Both the position numbers and the translations under genes were made by a program. From assembly GCF_009857605.1 (NCBI RefSeq), contig NZ_WWCT01000020.1, positions 1 to 64,000 of the forward strand: a DNA stretch of 64,000 nt. Reading direction: 5' to 3'. The first letter of the stretch is position 1. Each line of letters begins with the position of its first letter. The notes below the pieces were generated by a model. The model searched no databases and was not told where the DNA came from. It saw only the letters and a program-made list of their open reading frames with translations. The DNA comes from Duganella levis (GTDB taxonomy: Bacteria; Pseudomonadota; Gammaproteobacteria; Burkholderiales; Burkholderiaceae_D). This document shows positions 25,079 to 36,655 of the stretch, one piece after another.

Positions 25079-27658
25079 CTAGCAGCGCGGCAGCAGCAAC
25101 TGGGCCGTAACGTGCGGCACCGGCTGCGAGAACAAATAGCCCTGGGCGAACTGGCAGCCGTGGCGCTGCAATAGCGCATACTGCCCTTCCGTCTCCACGC
25201 CCTCCGCCACCACCGACAGCTGCAAGCTGTTCGACAGCGCGATGATCGCCGCCACGATGGCGCGGTCTTCCGCGCTCTGCTCCAGGTCCTTGATGAAGGC
25301 GCGGTCGATCTTGATCTTCTTGACCGGGAAGCGCTTCAGGTAAGCCAGCGACGAATAGCCAGTGCCGAAGTCGTCGATCGACAGGCGGATGCCCATGGCG
25401 TTGATGTGGCCGAGGATTTCCAGCGTCTGCTCGCCATGCTGCATCAGCGCCGTTTCGGTGATTTCAAACTCGATCAACGCCGGGTCGATGCCGGTGTCGT
25501 CGAGGATGGCGCGGATCGACTCCACCAGGCCGCGATGCATGAACTGGCGCGCTGACAGGTTGACCGCCAGCGGCACCGGCGTCATGCCCTGGCTTTGCCA
25601 CAGCATGCTTTGCTTGCAGGCCTGGCGTATCACCCACTCGCCGATCGGCACGATCATGCCGTTTTCCTCGATGATGGGAATGAACTGGTCCGGCATAACC
25701 AGCTCGCCATCCTTGCCGCCGCGCCGCCAGCGCAGCAGCACTTCCATCGCATGCAGGCGGCGCGTGCCGATGTCCATGATGGGCTGGAAGTACAACTCGA
25801 ATTCGTCGGCCGCCAGGGCGCCGCGCAGACTGGTCTCCAGCTCGAAGTGGCGCGCCGCCGTCAGGTTCATCGCCTCTTTGAAGAACTGGTAGTTGTTACG
25901 GCCGCTGGCCTTGGCGTGGTACATGGCGCCGTCGGCGCTGCGCATCAGCGTCTCCACATCGCCGCCGTCGTCCGGATACACGCTGATGCCGATCGACGGC
26001 GTGATGTGCAGGTTGCGGCCCTCCAGCGGGAAGCTCTCGGCCAGCGCCTCGATAATCTTCTCGGCCACCTGCCCTGCTTCCTCCGAGGTGCGGATACCCG
26101 GCACCAGCACCACGAATTCATCGCCGCCCAGCCGCGCCACGGTATCGCTGGCGCGCACTGCGCGGCACAAGCGGCTGGCCACTTCCTTCAGCAGCTGGTC
26201 CCCGGTCATATGGCCGAGCGAATCATTGATGGTCTTGAAGCGGTCGAGATCGATGAACATCACCGCCAGCTTGCGGTCGAAGCGCTGTGCCGCCAGCATG
26301 GCGCGGTCCAGCCGGTCCGACAGCAAGGCGCGATTCGGCAGGCCGGTCAGGCTGTCGTGATACGCCATGTGGTGCACGCGCGCCTCGGCCTGGCGGCGTT
26401 CGATGATCTCGCCCTGCAATTGCGCGTTGGCGCCGGCCAGTTCGGCGGTCCGTTCCTGCACCCGCAGTTCCAGCTCGTCGCGCGCGCGGGCCACCGCTTC
26501 CGCCGCCTCGCGCCGCGCGGTGATATCGTCCACCAGCCACACCGAGCGCCCACTGTTCTCCGCCAGGTCGAACGGACGGCCGGACAGGCGCGCCCAGAAC
26601 GTGCTGCCATCCTTGCGCACCAGCTCATACTCGGAGACGTTGACCTGGCCGCTGCGGAAGTCGCGTACCGTCGCCGCGCGCGCCTGCTCCCACGCGTCCT
26701 TGTCGGCGTAGAAGGCCTGCACGCTCAGATGATTCATCTCGCCCGGCCCGTAGCCGAACAGTTCTTCCATCTTGCGGTTGCAGCGCAGATTGAAGCCGCC
26801 CTCCACCACCGAGATGCCCAGCACCGCGCTGTCCAGGATGGCCTGGTTTTCCAGCAGCGCGTTGCGCAGCGCTTCCTCGGCGCGCTTTTGCTCGGTGCGG
26901 TCTTCGATCACCCAGATCGTGCCTTGCGACGGATCGTCAGGATTGACCACGTAGCCGATCAGCTGTGCCCACAGGTTGCTGCCATCGGCGCGGCGCATTT
27001 CGATCTCGGTCTGGAACGGCTTGCCGATGGAGAGGAAGGGATAGGCTTCGGCGCCCAGCTTGTCGTAGGCCTCCTGCGAGGGATACAGGGCGCGGCCCGG
27101 CAGCGTCAGGCCCGAGTGCTCGTCGTAGCCGAACATCTCGGCAAAGCCGCGGTTGTAGCGGGTGATGATGCGGTTCTTGGTGAACAGGATGCTCATCGAG
27201 GCGTTGGTCATGATGGCCTCGACCTCCAGCTGCGTTTGCAGCGAGTTCGTTACGTCTTCCAGGATCCAGATGGTGCCGCTGCCGCGATGTTCAAAGTCGA
27301 CCGCGTTGGCGCGCACGCGGCACCAGAACAGGCTGCCATCCTTGCGTTTGAACTGCCAGGCGGATTTCTCGAATGGCTGGCCGCTGCTCAGCAACGGCGT
27401 CGCTTCGCGGCCGAAGGTCTCGTAGGCCTCCGGGGATGGGAACACGATGGACGAGTGCTGCCCCTCCATCTCGCCCGGCGCGTAGCCAAACATCTCGGCC
27501 ATGCGCGCGTTACAGCGCATCATGACCTGCGATTTGCTGAACAGGATACCTACCGATGCGTTATCAAATATGGCCTTCTGCTCCAGCAGCATGCGGCGCA
27601 GTTGTTCTTCGCGCAGGACGCGCTGGTCATCGGTGGCATCGGTGGCGTCAGAAAGCAT
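25079..27658 (-). CDS. PAS-PAS-PAS-GGDEF-EAL cyclic-di-GMP enzyme
   Basis: Soluble signalling protein of about 859 residues from the ATG at 27658 (ATG at 27679 also possible). Three PAS domains in tandem (about 15-130, 135-255, 260-385) share the CNRKMEELFGYGPGEM-like pattern. A short coiled coil leads to a diguanylate cyclase domain with intact GGDEF near residue 510, then an EAL domain. The EAL signature reads EVL, but DDFGTGYSSL and the KIDR and VVAEGVET motifs are kept, so phosphodiesterase activity is plausible. It ends 6 bases from the convergent xthA. Confidence 0.93.
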   Translation of the reverse strand: MLSDATDATDDQRVLREEQLRRMLLEQKAIFDNASVGILFSKSQVMMRCNARMAEMFGYAPGEMEGQHSSIVFPSPEAYETFGREATPLLSSGQPFEKSAWQFKRKDGSLFWCRVRANAVDFEHRGSGTIWILEDVTNSLQTQLEVEAIMTNASMSILFTKNRIITRYNRGFAEMFGYDEHSGLTLPGRALYPSQEAYDKLGAEAYPFLSIGKPFQTEIEMRRADGSNLWAQLIGYVVNPDDPSQGTIWVIEDRTEQKRAEEALRNALLENQAILDSAVLGISVVEGGFNLRCNRKMEELFGYGPGEMNHLSVQAFYADKDAWEQARAATVRDFRSGQVNVSEYELVRKDGSTFWARLSGRPFDLAENSGRSVWLVDDITARREAAEAVARARDELELRVQERTAELAGANAQLQGEIIERRQAEARVHHMAYHDSLTGLPNRALLSDRLDRAMLAAQRFDRKLAVMFIDLDRFKTINDSLGHMTGDQLLKEVASRLCRAVRASDTVARLGGDEFVVLVPGIRTSEEAGQVAEKIIEALAESFPLEGRNLHITPSIGISVYPDDGGDVETLMRSADGAMYHAKASGRNNYQFFKEAMNLTAARHFELETSLRGALAADEFELYFQPIMDIGTRRLHAMEVLLRWRRGGKDGELVMPDQFIPIIEENGMIVPIGEWVIRQACKQSMLWQSQGMTPVPLAVNLSARQFMHRGLVESIRAILDDTGIDPALIEFEITETALMQHGEQTLEILGHINAMGIRLSIDDFGTGYSSLAYLKRFPVKKIKIDRAFIKDLEQSAEDRAIVAAIIALSNSLQLSVVAEGVETEGQYALLQRHGCQFAQGYLFSQPVPHVTAQLLLPRC

Positions 27659-27729
27659 CGTCGGCAGATAATAAACCACATTACTGGCTATCGCTATGAA
27701 TGTACTTGTGCTGTGCCTCTAAAAACGAC

Positions 27730-27752
27730 AACGCCCGGTCGGACCGGGCGTT
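27730..27752 (-). terminator. terminator downstream of actP
   Basis: AACGCCCGGT and its complement ACCGGGCGTT form a 10-bp GC-rich stem with a 3-base loop. On the minus strand it is followed by a T-rich stretch (TGTCGTTTTTAG), 26 bases past the actP stop. Confidence 0.8.
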
Positions 27753-27778
27753 ATCTTTACTGCAAAGTGATGCTTATA

Positions 27779-29440
27779 TCAATGCGCGGCGGCTCCGGCA
27801 GCGCCGATACCGGTTTCGGAGCGCATCTGCTGCGCTTCGTAGCCGGCGCGGTCGATGCGCGCGCGGTCGCTCTTGTCCAGCACCGAGAACAGCCAGATGC
27901 CGAGGAAGCCGGCCGGCATCGAGAAGATGGCCGGCGACGCATATGGGAACAGTTCATGCGCGTTGCCCAGCACATCGACCCACACGGACTTGGACAGCAC
28001 GGTCATCACCAGCGCCAGCGTCAGGCCGATAAAGCCGCCGATGGTGGCGCCGCGCGTGGTGCAGTTCTTCCACAGCACGGACATGAACAGCACCGGGAAG
28101 TTGGCCGATGCCGCAATCGCAAACGCCAGCGATACCATGAAGGCGATGTTCTGCTTTTCGAACGCGATACCCAGCACCACGGCGATGATGCCCAGTGCGA
28201 TGGTGGTGATCTTCGACACTTTCAGTTCGCTGGCGCCGCTGGCCTGGCCCTTTTTGATGACGGTAGCGTACAGGTCATGCGACACAGCCGATGCGCCGGA
28301 CAGCGTCAGGCCTGCTACCACAGCCAGGATGGTGGCGAAGGCCACTGCCGAGATGAAGCCCAGGAAGACGTTGCCGCCTACTGCTTTGGCCAGGTGCACC
28401 GCAGCCATGTTGTTACCGCCCAGGAGCTTGCCCGCTGCATCCTTGAATTCCGGGTTGGTGCTGACCAAAACGATGGCGCCGAAACCGATGATGAAGGTCA
28501 GGATGTAGAAGTAAGCGATCCAGGTGGTAGCCCAGAATACCGACTTGCGTGCTTCCTTCGCGCTAGGCACAGTGAAGAAGCGCATCAGAATGTGCGGCAG
28601 ACCGGCGGTGCCGAACATCAGCGCCATGCCGAACGAGATCGCCGAGACAGGGTCCTTGATGAAGGTGCCCGGACCCATGATGGCGTCCTTCTTGGAGTGC
28701 ACTTCCACCGCTTTGGCGAACAGCGCCTCTGGGCTGAAATGGAACTGCGCCAGCACGGCAAACGCCATGAAGCTGGCGCCGCCCAGCAGCATCACCGCTT
28801 TGATGATCTGCACCCAGGTGGTGGCGGTCATGCCGCCGAACAGCACGTAAATCATCATCAACGTACCAACCAGCACCACGGCGATCCAGTATTCGAGACC
28901 GAACAGCAGTTTAATCAGTTGGCCGGCGCCGACCATCTGCGCGATCAGGTAGAAGGCCACCACCACCAGCGTGCCGGAAGCCGAGAAGATGCGGATCGGC
29001 GCCTGCTTGAAGCGGTAGGCGGCGACGTCGGCGAAGGTGAAGCGGCCCAGGTTACGCAGGCGCTCCGCCATCAGGAAGGTGATGACCGGCCAGCCGACCA
29101 GGAAGCCGATGGCGTAGATCAGGCCATCGTAACCGTTCAGGAACACCGATGCGGAAATGCCGAGGAAGGACGCCGCCGACATAAAATCGCCAGCGATCGC
29201 CAGACCGTTCTGGAAACCGGTGATGCCGCCGCCGGCGGTGTAGAAGTCGGACGCCGAGCGGGTTTTCTTCGCGGCCCACTTGGTGATGAACAGCGTAAAC
29301 AGCACGAAGCCGGCGAACATGATGATCGCGGTCCAGTTGGTAGGCTGGCGCTCGGCCTGGCCCAGGTCTCCGCCAGCGGCCAAGGCGATGCCGCAGGTTG
29401 CCAGCAGCGCTGGCGCCATCAAACGTTTCAAGGTGCTCAT
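27779..29440 (-). CDS. cation/acetate symporter ActP
   Basis: Sodium/solute symporter family permease of 553 residues with about 13 membrane helices. A cleavable hydrophobic N-terminus (ALLATCGIALAAGG) is followed by FYTAGGGITGFQNGLAIAGDFMSAASFLGI, the ion/substrate core of the SSS family. The ATG at 29440 overlaps the stop of the DUF485 gene by 4 bases (ATGA). ActP imports short-chain monocarboxylates such as acetate. Its position at the end of the propionate operon suggests propionate or acetate import here. Confidence 0.93.
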   Translation of the reverse strand: MSTLKRLMAPALLATCGIALAAGGDLGQAERQPTNWTAIIMFAGFVLFTLFITKWAAKKTRSASDFYTAGGGITGFQNGLAIAGDFMSAASFLGISASVFLNGYDGLIYAIGFLVGWPVITFLMAERLRNLGRFTFADVAAYRFKQAPIRIFSASGTLVVVAFYLIAQMVGAGQLIKLLFGLEYWIAVVLVGTLMMIYVLFGGMTATTWVQIIKAVMLLGGASFMAFAVLAQFHFSPEALFAKAVEVHSKKDAIMGPGTFIKDPVSAISFGMALMFGTAGLPHILMRFFTVPSAKEARKSVFWATTWIAYFYILTFIIGFGAIVLVSTNPEFKDAAGKLLGGNNMAAVHLAKAVGGNVFLGFISAVAFATILAVVAGLTLSGASAVSHDLYATVIKKGQASGASELKVSKITTIALGIIAVVLGIAFEKQNIAFMVSLAFAIAASANFPVLFMSVLWKNCTTRGATIGGFIGLTLALVMTVLSKSVWVDVLGNAHELFPYASPAIFSMPAGFLGIWLFSVLDKSDRARIDRAGYEAQQMRSETGIGAAGAAAH

Positions 29441-29745
29441 GCTTTCACCTTTGCGTGGATGGCTTGGGTCAGTTGGTCGTATTTGTTGTTGGCACGGCGG
29501 ACGTAGACGCCGGTGATCAGTACCGTGAAGACGATGACGAACAGGCCAATCGGCATGCCCCAGGTCATGACGCCATCGCCGGTTTTCGCTGCCAGGAATT
29601 CTTTGTCGAACGCGATCAGCAGGATGTAGCCGTAGTAGACCACCATCATGGCGGCGGTAAGCCACCAGCCGAAGCGGGAACGCGTCTTGACCAACTCGTG
29701 ATAATTGGGGTCGCGTTTAAGCTGTTGAACCAAATCGTCTTGCAT
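29437..29745 (-). CDS. DUF485 membrane protein (YjcH-like)
   Basis: Protein of 102 residues with two membrane helices (about 27-47 and 62-82) and a charged C-terminal tail. The N-terminal block LKRDPNYHELVKTRSRFGW is typical of the DUF485 family that precedes actP in many bacteria. Probably an accessory subunit of the symporter; mechanism unknown. A GGAG site 8 bases upstream supports the ATG. Confidence 0.88.
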   Translation of the reverse strand: MQDDLVQQLKRDPNYHELVKTRSRFGWWLTAAMMVVYYGYILLIAFDKEFLAAKTGDGVMTWGMPIGLFVIVFTVLITGVYVRRANNKYDQLTQAIHAKVKA

Positions 29746-29764
29746 TGTGTGTCTCCGTTATTGA

Positions 29765-29803
29765 TGCTCTTCTATTCGAGCTTATACACAGAATAGAAGA
29801 GCA
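29765..29803 (-). promoter_or_regulatory. 13-bp inverted repeat between prpE and the DUF485-actP pair
   Basis: TGCTCTTCTATTC (29765-29777) and GAATAGAAGAGCA (29791-29803) are exact complements around a 13-base loop. In minus-strand RNA the hairpin lies between the prpE stop and the DUF485 ribosome site. No T-run follows, so it is more likely an mRNA processing or stability element, or an operator, than an intrinsic terminator. Confidence 0.5.
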
Positions 29804-29817
29804 GCCTTACCGGGTGC

Positions 29818-31689
<1,872 letters not shown>

Positions 31690-31711
31690 GTCTCCTCCAA
31701 GGTGTGACTGT

Positions 31712-32896
31712 TCAAGCGGGTACGCGTACCCAGCCTTCCATCAGTACGCGCGCGCTGCGGCTCATTACCGCTTTTTTCACGCTCCATTCTCCGTTCTGCT
31801 GTACGGCCTCCGCGCCGACACGCAAGGTGCCGGATGGATGGCCGAAGCGCACCGCCTTGCGTTCGCCGCCGCCAGCCGCCAGGTTGACCAGCGTGCCGGG
31901 AATCGCCGCCGCCGTGCCGATCGCCACCGCTGCGGTGCCCATCATGGCGTGATGCAGCTTGCCCATCGAGAGCGCGCGCACCAGCAGGTCGATATCGTCC
32001 GCCGCCACCGGTTTGCCGCTGGAGGAAACGTAGGCGGCAGGCGGCGCCACAAACGCCACCTTCGGCGTGTGCTGGCGCGTGGCCGCTTCGCTCAGGTCTT
32101 TGATGAGCCCCATGCGCAGCGCGCCGTATGCGCGGATGGTTTCGAACATCGCCAGCGCTTTCGCATCGCCGTTAATGGCGTCCTGCAGTTCGGTACCGGT
32201 GTAGCCCACGGCATCGGCGTTGATGAAGATGGTCGGGATGCCGGCGTTGATCATGGTCGCTTTCAGCGTGCCGACGCCGGGGACGTCCAGATCGTCCACC
32301 AGCTGGCCGGTCGGGAACATCGAACCGCCAGCGCCCTCTTCTTCCGCCGCCGGGTCCATGAACTCCAGCTGCACTTCGGCGGCAGGGAATGTCACGCCAT
32401 CCAGTTCGAAGTCGCCGGTTTCCTGCACCTCGCCATTGGTCACTGGGATGTGGGCGATGATGGTCTTGCCGATGTTGGCCTGCCATACGCGCACTACAGC
32501 CACGCCATCGCGCGGCACGCGGGCCGGATCAACCAGCCCGCCGCTGATGGCGAACGCGCCGACCGCCGCCGACAGGTTGCCGCAATTGCCGCTCCAGTCC
32601 ACAAAGGCCTTGTCGATGGAGACCTGACCGAACAGATAGTCGACATCATGCTCGGGCCGCGCGCTCTTCGACAGGATCACGGTTTTGCTGGTGCTGGAAG
32701 TGGCGCCGCCCATGCCGTCAATTTGCTTGCCGTATGGGTCCGGGCTACCGATCACGCGCAGCAGCAGCTGGTCGCGCGCGGTGCCCGGCTGCTGCGCCGC
32801 TTCCGGCAGATCCTGCAAGCGGAAGAACACGCCCTTGCTGGTGCCGCCACGCATATAGGTGGCGGCGATTTTGATTTGAGGTTTGTGCGTCATCAT
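31712..32896 (-). CDS. 2-methylaconitate cis-trans isomerase PrpF
   Basis: PrpF-family isomerase of 394 residues with the diaminopimelate-epimerase-like fold. Markers: MRGGTSKGVFF, DGMGGATSSTSKTVI and DWSGNCGNLSAAVG. It converts the AcnD product into cis-2-methylaconitate, which lets AcnD/PrpF replace PrpD. It overlaps acnD by 4 bases (ATGA), consistent with tight coupling. Confidence 0.96.
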   Translation of the reverse strand: MMTHKPQIKIAATYMRGGTSKGVFFRLQDLPEAAQQPGTARDQLLLRVIGSPDPYGKQIDGMGGATSSTSKTVILSKSARPEHDVDYLFGQVSIDKAFVDWSGNCGNLSAAVGAFAISGGLVDPARVPRDGVAVVRVWQANIGKTIIAHIPVTNGEVQETGDFELDGVTFPAAEVQLEFMDPAAEEEGAGGSMFPTGQLVDDLDVPGVGTLKATMINAGIPTIFINADAVGYTGTELQDAINGDAKALAMFETIRAYGALRMGLIKDLSEAATRQHTPKVAFVAPPAAYVSSSGKPVAADDIDLLVRALSMGKLHHAMMGTAAVAIGTAAAIPGTLVNLAAGGGERKAVRFGHPSGTLRVGAEAVQQNGEWSVKKAVMSRSARVLMEGWVRVPA

Positions 32897-35490
32897 GCAG
32901 CCTTTGCGGATTCCAGGAAGTCCTGCGCAAAGCGTTGCAGCACGCCGCCGGCTTCGTAGATGGACACTTCTTCCGCCGTGTCGAGACGGCAGGTCACCGG
33001 CACGTCCATGCGCGCACCGTTAAGGCGATGGATCACCAGCGTCAACGTGGCGCGTGGCTTGCGTTCGCCGATCACGTCAAAGGTCTCTGTGCCGTCGAGG
33101 CCCAGTGTGATGCGGTTCACGCCATGCTGGAACTCCAGCGGCAGCACACCCATGCCGACAAGATTGGTGCGGTGAATGCGCTCGAAGCCTTCGGCAACAA
33201 TCGCTTCCACGCCAGCCAGACGCACGCCCTTGGCCGCCCAGTCGCGCGACGAGCCCTGGCCGTAGTCAGCGCCGGCGATGATAATCAGCGGCTGCTTGCG
33301 CTCCATATAGGTCTCAATCGCTTCCCACATGCGCAGCACCTGGCCATCCGGTTCCACGCGCGCCAGTGAACCGGCTTTGACCTTGCCGTCGGCATCGCGC
33401 ACCATCTCGTTCTTCAGCGTTGGGTTGGCGAAGGTGGCGCGTTGCGCGGTCAGGTGATCGCCGCGGTGGGTGGCGTAGGAGTTGAAGTCCTCTTCCGGCA
33501 AGCCCATTTTGTGCAGGTATTCCCCGGCAGCCGAATCCATCATGATCGCGTTGGACGGCGACAGGTGGTCGGTAGTGATGTTATCGCCGAGGACCGCCAA
33601 CGGACGCATGCCGCTCAGCGAGCGCTCACCCGCCAGCGCGCCTTCCCAGTATGGCGGGCGGCGGATGTAGGTGGTCTGCGGACGCCAGTCGTACAGCGGG
33701 CTGACCGAAATGCCGTCATCCGCCTGTTTGGCGAACATCGGAATGTAGACCTTGCGGAACTGCTCCGGCTTGACCGCGCTGGCGACGATGGCATCGATCT
33801 CTTCGTCCGACGGCCAGATGTCTTTCAGCGTGACCGGCTGGCCGTTGGCGTCATGGCCCAGCACATCCTTTTCGATGTCGAAGCGGATGGTGCCGGCGAT
33901 GGCGTAAGCAACCACCAGCGGTGGCGAAGCCAGGAAAGCCTGCTTCGCATACGGGTGGATGCGGCCGTCGAAATTGCGGTTGCCCGACAGGACGGCAGTG
34001 GCGTACAGGTCGCGCTCCACTACCTCTTTCTGGATCACTGGATCGAGTGCGCCGGACATGCCGTTGCACGAGGTGCAGGCATACGCCACCACGCCAAAGC
34101 CCAGCTGTTCCAGCTCCGGCAGCAGGCCGGCTTCTTCGAGGTACAGCGTAACGGTCTTGGAACCCGGCGCCAGCGAGGATTTCACCCACGGCTTGCGCGT
34201 CAGGCCGCGCGCGTTGGCGTTGCGCGCCAGCAGACCGGCGGCGATCATATTGCGCGGGTTATTGGTGTTGGTGCAGCTGGTGATGGCGGCGATAATGCAG
34301 GCGCCGTCCGGCATCAAGCCCGGTTCATTTTCCACCACGCCGCTGATGCCGCGCGCGGCCAGCTCGGACGTGGGCACGCGGCTGTGCGGATTCGACGGGC
34401 CGGCGATATTGCGCACTACGCTGGACAGATCGAACTTCAGCACGCGTTCATATTCTGCGCCCACCAGAGCATCGCCCCACAGGCCGGTCTCTTTGGCGTA
34501 GGTCTCCACCAGCTTGACCGTTTCGTCTTCGCGGCCGGTCAGCTTGAGGTACTTGATGGTTTGCTCGTCGATGTAGAACATCGCTGCGGTCGAGCCGTAT
34601 TCCGGCGCCATGTTGGAGATGGTGGCGCGGTCGCCCAGCGTCAGGTGCGCAGCGCCTTCGCCGTAGAACTCCAGATACGACGACACCACCTTTTGCTTGC
34701 GCAGGAATTCCGTCAGCGCCAGCACGATGTCGGTGGCGGTGATGCCCGGCTGCGGCTTGCCGCTCAGTTCAACGCCGATGATGTCCGGAAGACGCATCCA
34801 CGAGGCACGGCCCAGCATCACGCTTTCCGCTTCCAGGCCGCCGACGCCGATGGCGATCACGCCCAGCGCATCGACCATCGGCGTGTGCGAGTCAGTGCCG
34901 ACCAGCGTATCCGGGAAGGCCACGCCATCCACCGACTGAATCACCGGCGACATGCGCTCCAGATTAATCTGGTGCAGGATGCCGTTCCCCGGCGGGATCA
35001 CGTCAACGTTCTTGAACGCCTTCTTGGTCCAGTTGATGAAATCGAAGCGGTCTTCGTTGCGGCGGTCTTCAATGGCGCGGTTCTTGTTGAACGCATCTGG
35101 ATCGAAACCGCCACACTCCACCGCCAGCGAGTGATCGACCACCAGCTGCGTCGGCACCACTGGATTGACCAAGGCCGGATCGCCGCCTTGCAGCGCAATC
35201 GCGTCGCGCAGGCCAGCCAGGTCGACCAGCGCGGTCTGGCCCAGAATGTCGTGGCACACCACACGGGCCGGGAACCATGGGAAGTCGAGGTCGCGCTTGC
35301 GTTCGATCAGCTGCGACAGCGAAGCGTTGAGCGTGGCCGGATCACAGCGGCGCACCAGATTTTCCGCCAGTACGCGCGAGGTGTATGGCAGTTTGGCCCA
35401 GGCGCCTGGCTGGATCGCATCGACTGCGGCGCGCGCGTCGAAGTAGTCTAGCTGGGTGCCCGGCAAGGGCTTGCGGAATGCGGTATTCAT
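32893..35490 (-). CDS. Fe/S-dependent 2-methylisocitrate dehydratase AcnD
   Basis: Aconitase-family enzyme of 865 residues that dehydrates 2-methylcitrate. The cluster-ligand cysteines lie in ITSCTNTNNP and ACTSCNG. The opening MNTAFRKPLPGTQLDYFDARAAV is AcnD-like rather than AcnA-like. The C-terminal swivelling domain has DYGQGSSRDWAAKG. AcnD with PrpF is the oxygen-sensitive alternative to PrpD. It starts 2 bases after prpC. Confidence 0.97.
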   Translation of the reverse strand: MNTAFRKPLPGTQLDYFDARAAVDAIQPGAWAKLPYTSRVLAENLVRRCDPATLNASLSQLIERKRDLDFPWFPARVVCHDILGQTALVDLAGLRDAIALQGGDPALVNPVVPTQLVVDHSLAVECGGFDPDAFNKNRAIEDRRNEDRFDFINWTKKAFKNVDVIPPGNGILHQINLERMSPVIQSVDGVAFPDTLVGTDSHTPMVDALGVIAIGVGGLEAESVMLGRASWMRLPDIIGVELSGKPQPGITATDIVLALTEFLRKQKVVSSYLEFYGEGAAHLTLGDRATISNMAPEYGSTAAMFYIDEQTIKYLKLTGREDETVKLVETYAKETGLWGDALVGAEYERVLKFDLSSVVRNIAGPSNPHSRVPTSELAARGISGVVENEPGLMPDGACIIAAITSCTNTNNPRNMIAAGLLARNANARGLTRKPWVKSSLAPGSKTVTLYLEEAGLLPELEQLGFGVVAYACTSCNGMSGALDPVIQKEVVERDLYATAVLSGNRNFDGRIHPYAKQAFLASPPLVVAYAIAGTIRFDIEKDVLGHDANGQPVTLKDIWPSDEEIDAIVASAVKPEQFRKVYIPMFAKQADDGISVSPLYDWRPQTTYIRRPPYWEGALAGERSLSGMRPLAVLGDNITTDHLSPSNAIMMDSAAGEYLHKMGLPEEDFNSYATHRGDHLTAQRATFANPTLKNEMVRDADGKVKAGSLARVEPDGQVLRMWEAIETYMERKQPLIIIAGADYGQGSSRDWAAKGVRLAGVEAIVAEGFERIHRTNLVGMGVLPLEFQHGVNRITLGLDGTETFDVIGERKPRATLTLVIHRLNGARMDVPVTCRLDTAEEVSIYEAGGVLQRFAQDFLESAKAA

Positions 35491-35492
35491 GA

Positions 35493-36641
35493 TTATTTGC
35501 GGTCCTTGATCGGGACGAATTTCAGGTCTTCAGGGCCAACGTAGTTGGCGCTTGGGCGGATGATCTTGTTGTCGATGCGCTGCTCGATGATATGCGCCGA
35601 CCAGCCGGAGGTGCGCGAGATGACGAACAGCGGCGTGAACATCGCGGTCGGCACGCCCATCATGTGGTACGACACGGCCGAGAACCAGTCCAGGTTCGGG
35701 AACATCTTTTTGATTTCCCACATCACCGATTCAAGGCGCTCGGCGATGTCGTACATTTTGGTGGAGCCGGCTTCCTCGGACAACTGGCGCGCCACGTCCT
35801 TGATCACCACATTGCGCGGATCGGAGACTGTGTACACCGGGTGGCCGAAGCCGATCACCACTTCCTTGTTGGCGACGCGGTTGCGGATGTCGGCTTCCGC
35901 TTCATCCGGATTTTCATAGCGCTTCTGGATTTCGAAGGCCACTTCGTTGGCGCCGCCGTGCTTCGGACCGCGCAGCGCACCGATGGCGCCGGTAATGGCC
36001 GAATGGATGTCCGAACCCGTGCCGGCGATCACGCGGCTGGTGAAGGTGGAGGCGTTGAATTCATGTTCCGCATACAGGATCAGCGAAGTGTGCATTGCGC
36101 GCACCCACGACTCCTGCGGCTTGTGGCCGTGCAGCAGGTGCAGGAAATGGCCGCCGATGGAGTCGTCGTCGGTTTCCACTTCGATGCGCTTGCCGTTATG
36201 GCTGTAGTGGTACCAGTACAGCAGCATGGAACCGAAGGACGCCATCAGGCGGTCGGCGATATCGCGCGCGCCGGGCACGTTATGGTCATCTTTTTCCGGC
36301 AGCGTGCAGCCCAGCACCGAGACACCGGTGCGCATCACGTCCATCGGATGCGCCGATGCCGGCAGGGCTTCCAGCGCCGACTTCACCGCTTGCGGCAGGC
36401 CGCGCAACGAGCGCAGTTTGGCCTTGTAACCGCGCAGTTCTGACTCGGCCGGCAGCTTGCCATGCACCAGCAGGTAGGCGATTTCTTCAAACTCGCAGGT
36501 GGTGGCGACGTCCAGGATGTCGTAGCCGCGATAGTGCAGGTCATTGCCGGTTTTGCCGACGGAGCACAGCGCGGTATTACCGGCGGCGACACCCGACAGG
36601 GCGACGGATTTTTTTGGTTTGAAGGTGGTGGCTTCGGTCAT
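35493..36641 (-). CDS. 2-methylcitrate synthase PrpC
   Basis: Citrate-synthase-family enzyme of 382 residues condensing propionyl-CoA with oxaloacetate. Family blocks are KHGGANEVAFE (active-site histidine), IGFGHPVYTVSDPRN (second histidine) and MMGVPTAMFTPLFVISRTSGWSAHI with the catalytic aspartate/arginine area. The N-terminus KKSVALSGVAAGNTALCSVGKTGNDLHYRGYDI is PrpC-typical. Follows prpB by 14 bases. Confidence 0.96.
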   Translation of the reverse strand: MTEATTFKPKKSVALSGVAAGNTALCSVGKTGNDLHYRGYDILDVATTCEFEEIAYLLVHGKLPAESELRGYKAKLRSLRGLPQAVKSALEALPASAHPMDVMRTGVSVLGCTLPEKDDHNVPGARDIADRLMASFGSMLLYWYHYSHNGKRIEVETDDDSIGGHFLHLLHGHKPQESWVRAMHTSLILYAEHEFNASTFTSRVIAGTGSDIHSAITGAIGALRGPKHGGANEVAFEIQKRYENPDEAEADIRNRVANKEVVIGFGHPVYTVSDPRNVVIKDVARQLSEEAGSTKMYDIAERLESVMWEIKKMFPNLDWFSAVSYHMMGVPTAMFTPLFVISRTSGWSAHIIEQRIDNKIIRPSANYVGPEDLKFVPIKDRK

Positions 36642-36655
36642 TTTCGTGTCTCCTC

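Noticed and set aside
25595..29506. A 1303-codon open frame on the plus strand across the PAS/GGDEF/EAL and actP genes
   Set aside because: It is antisense to two clear genes; its His/Arg/Gln-rich composition is the usual mirror of GC-rich coding DNA.
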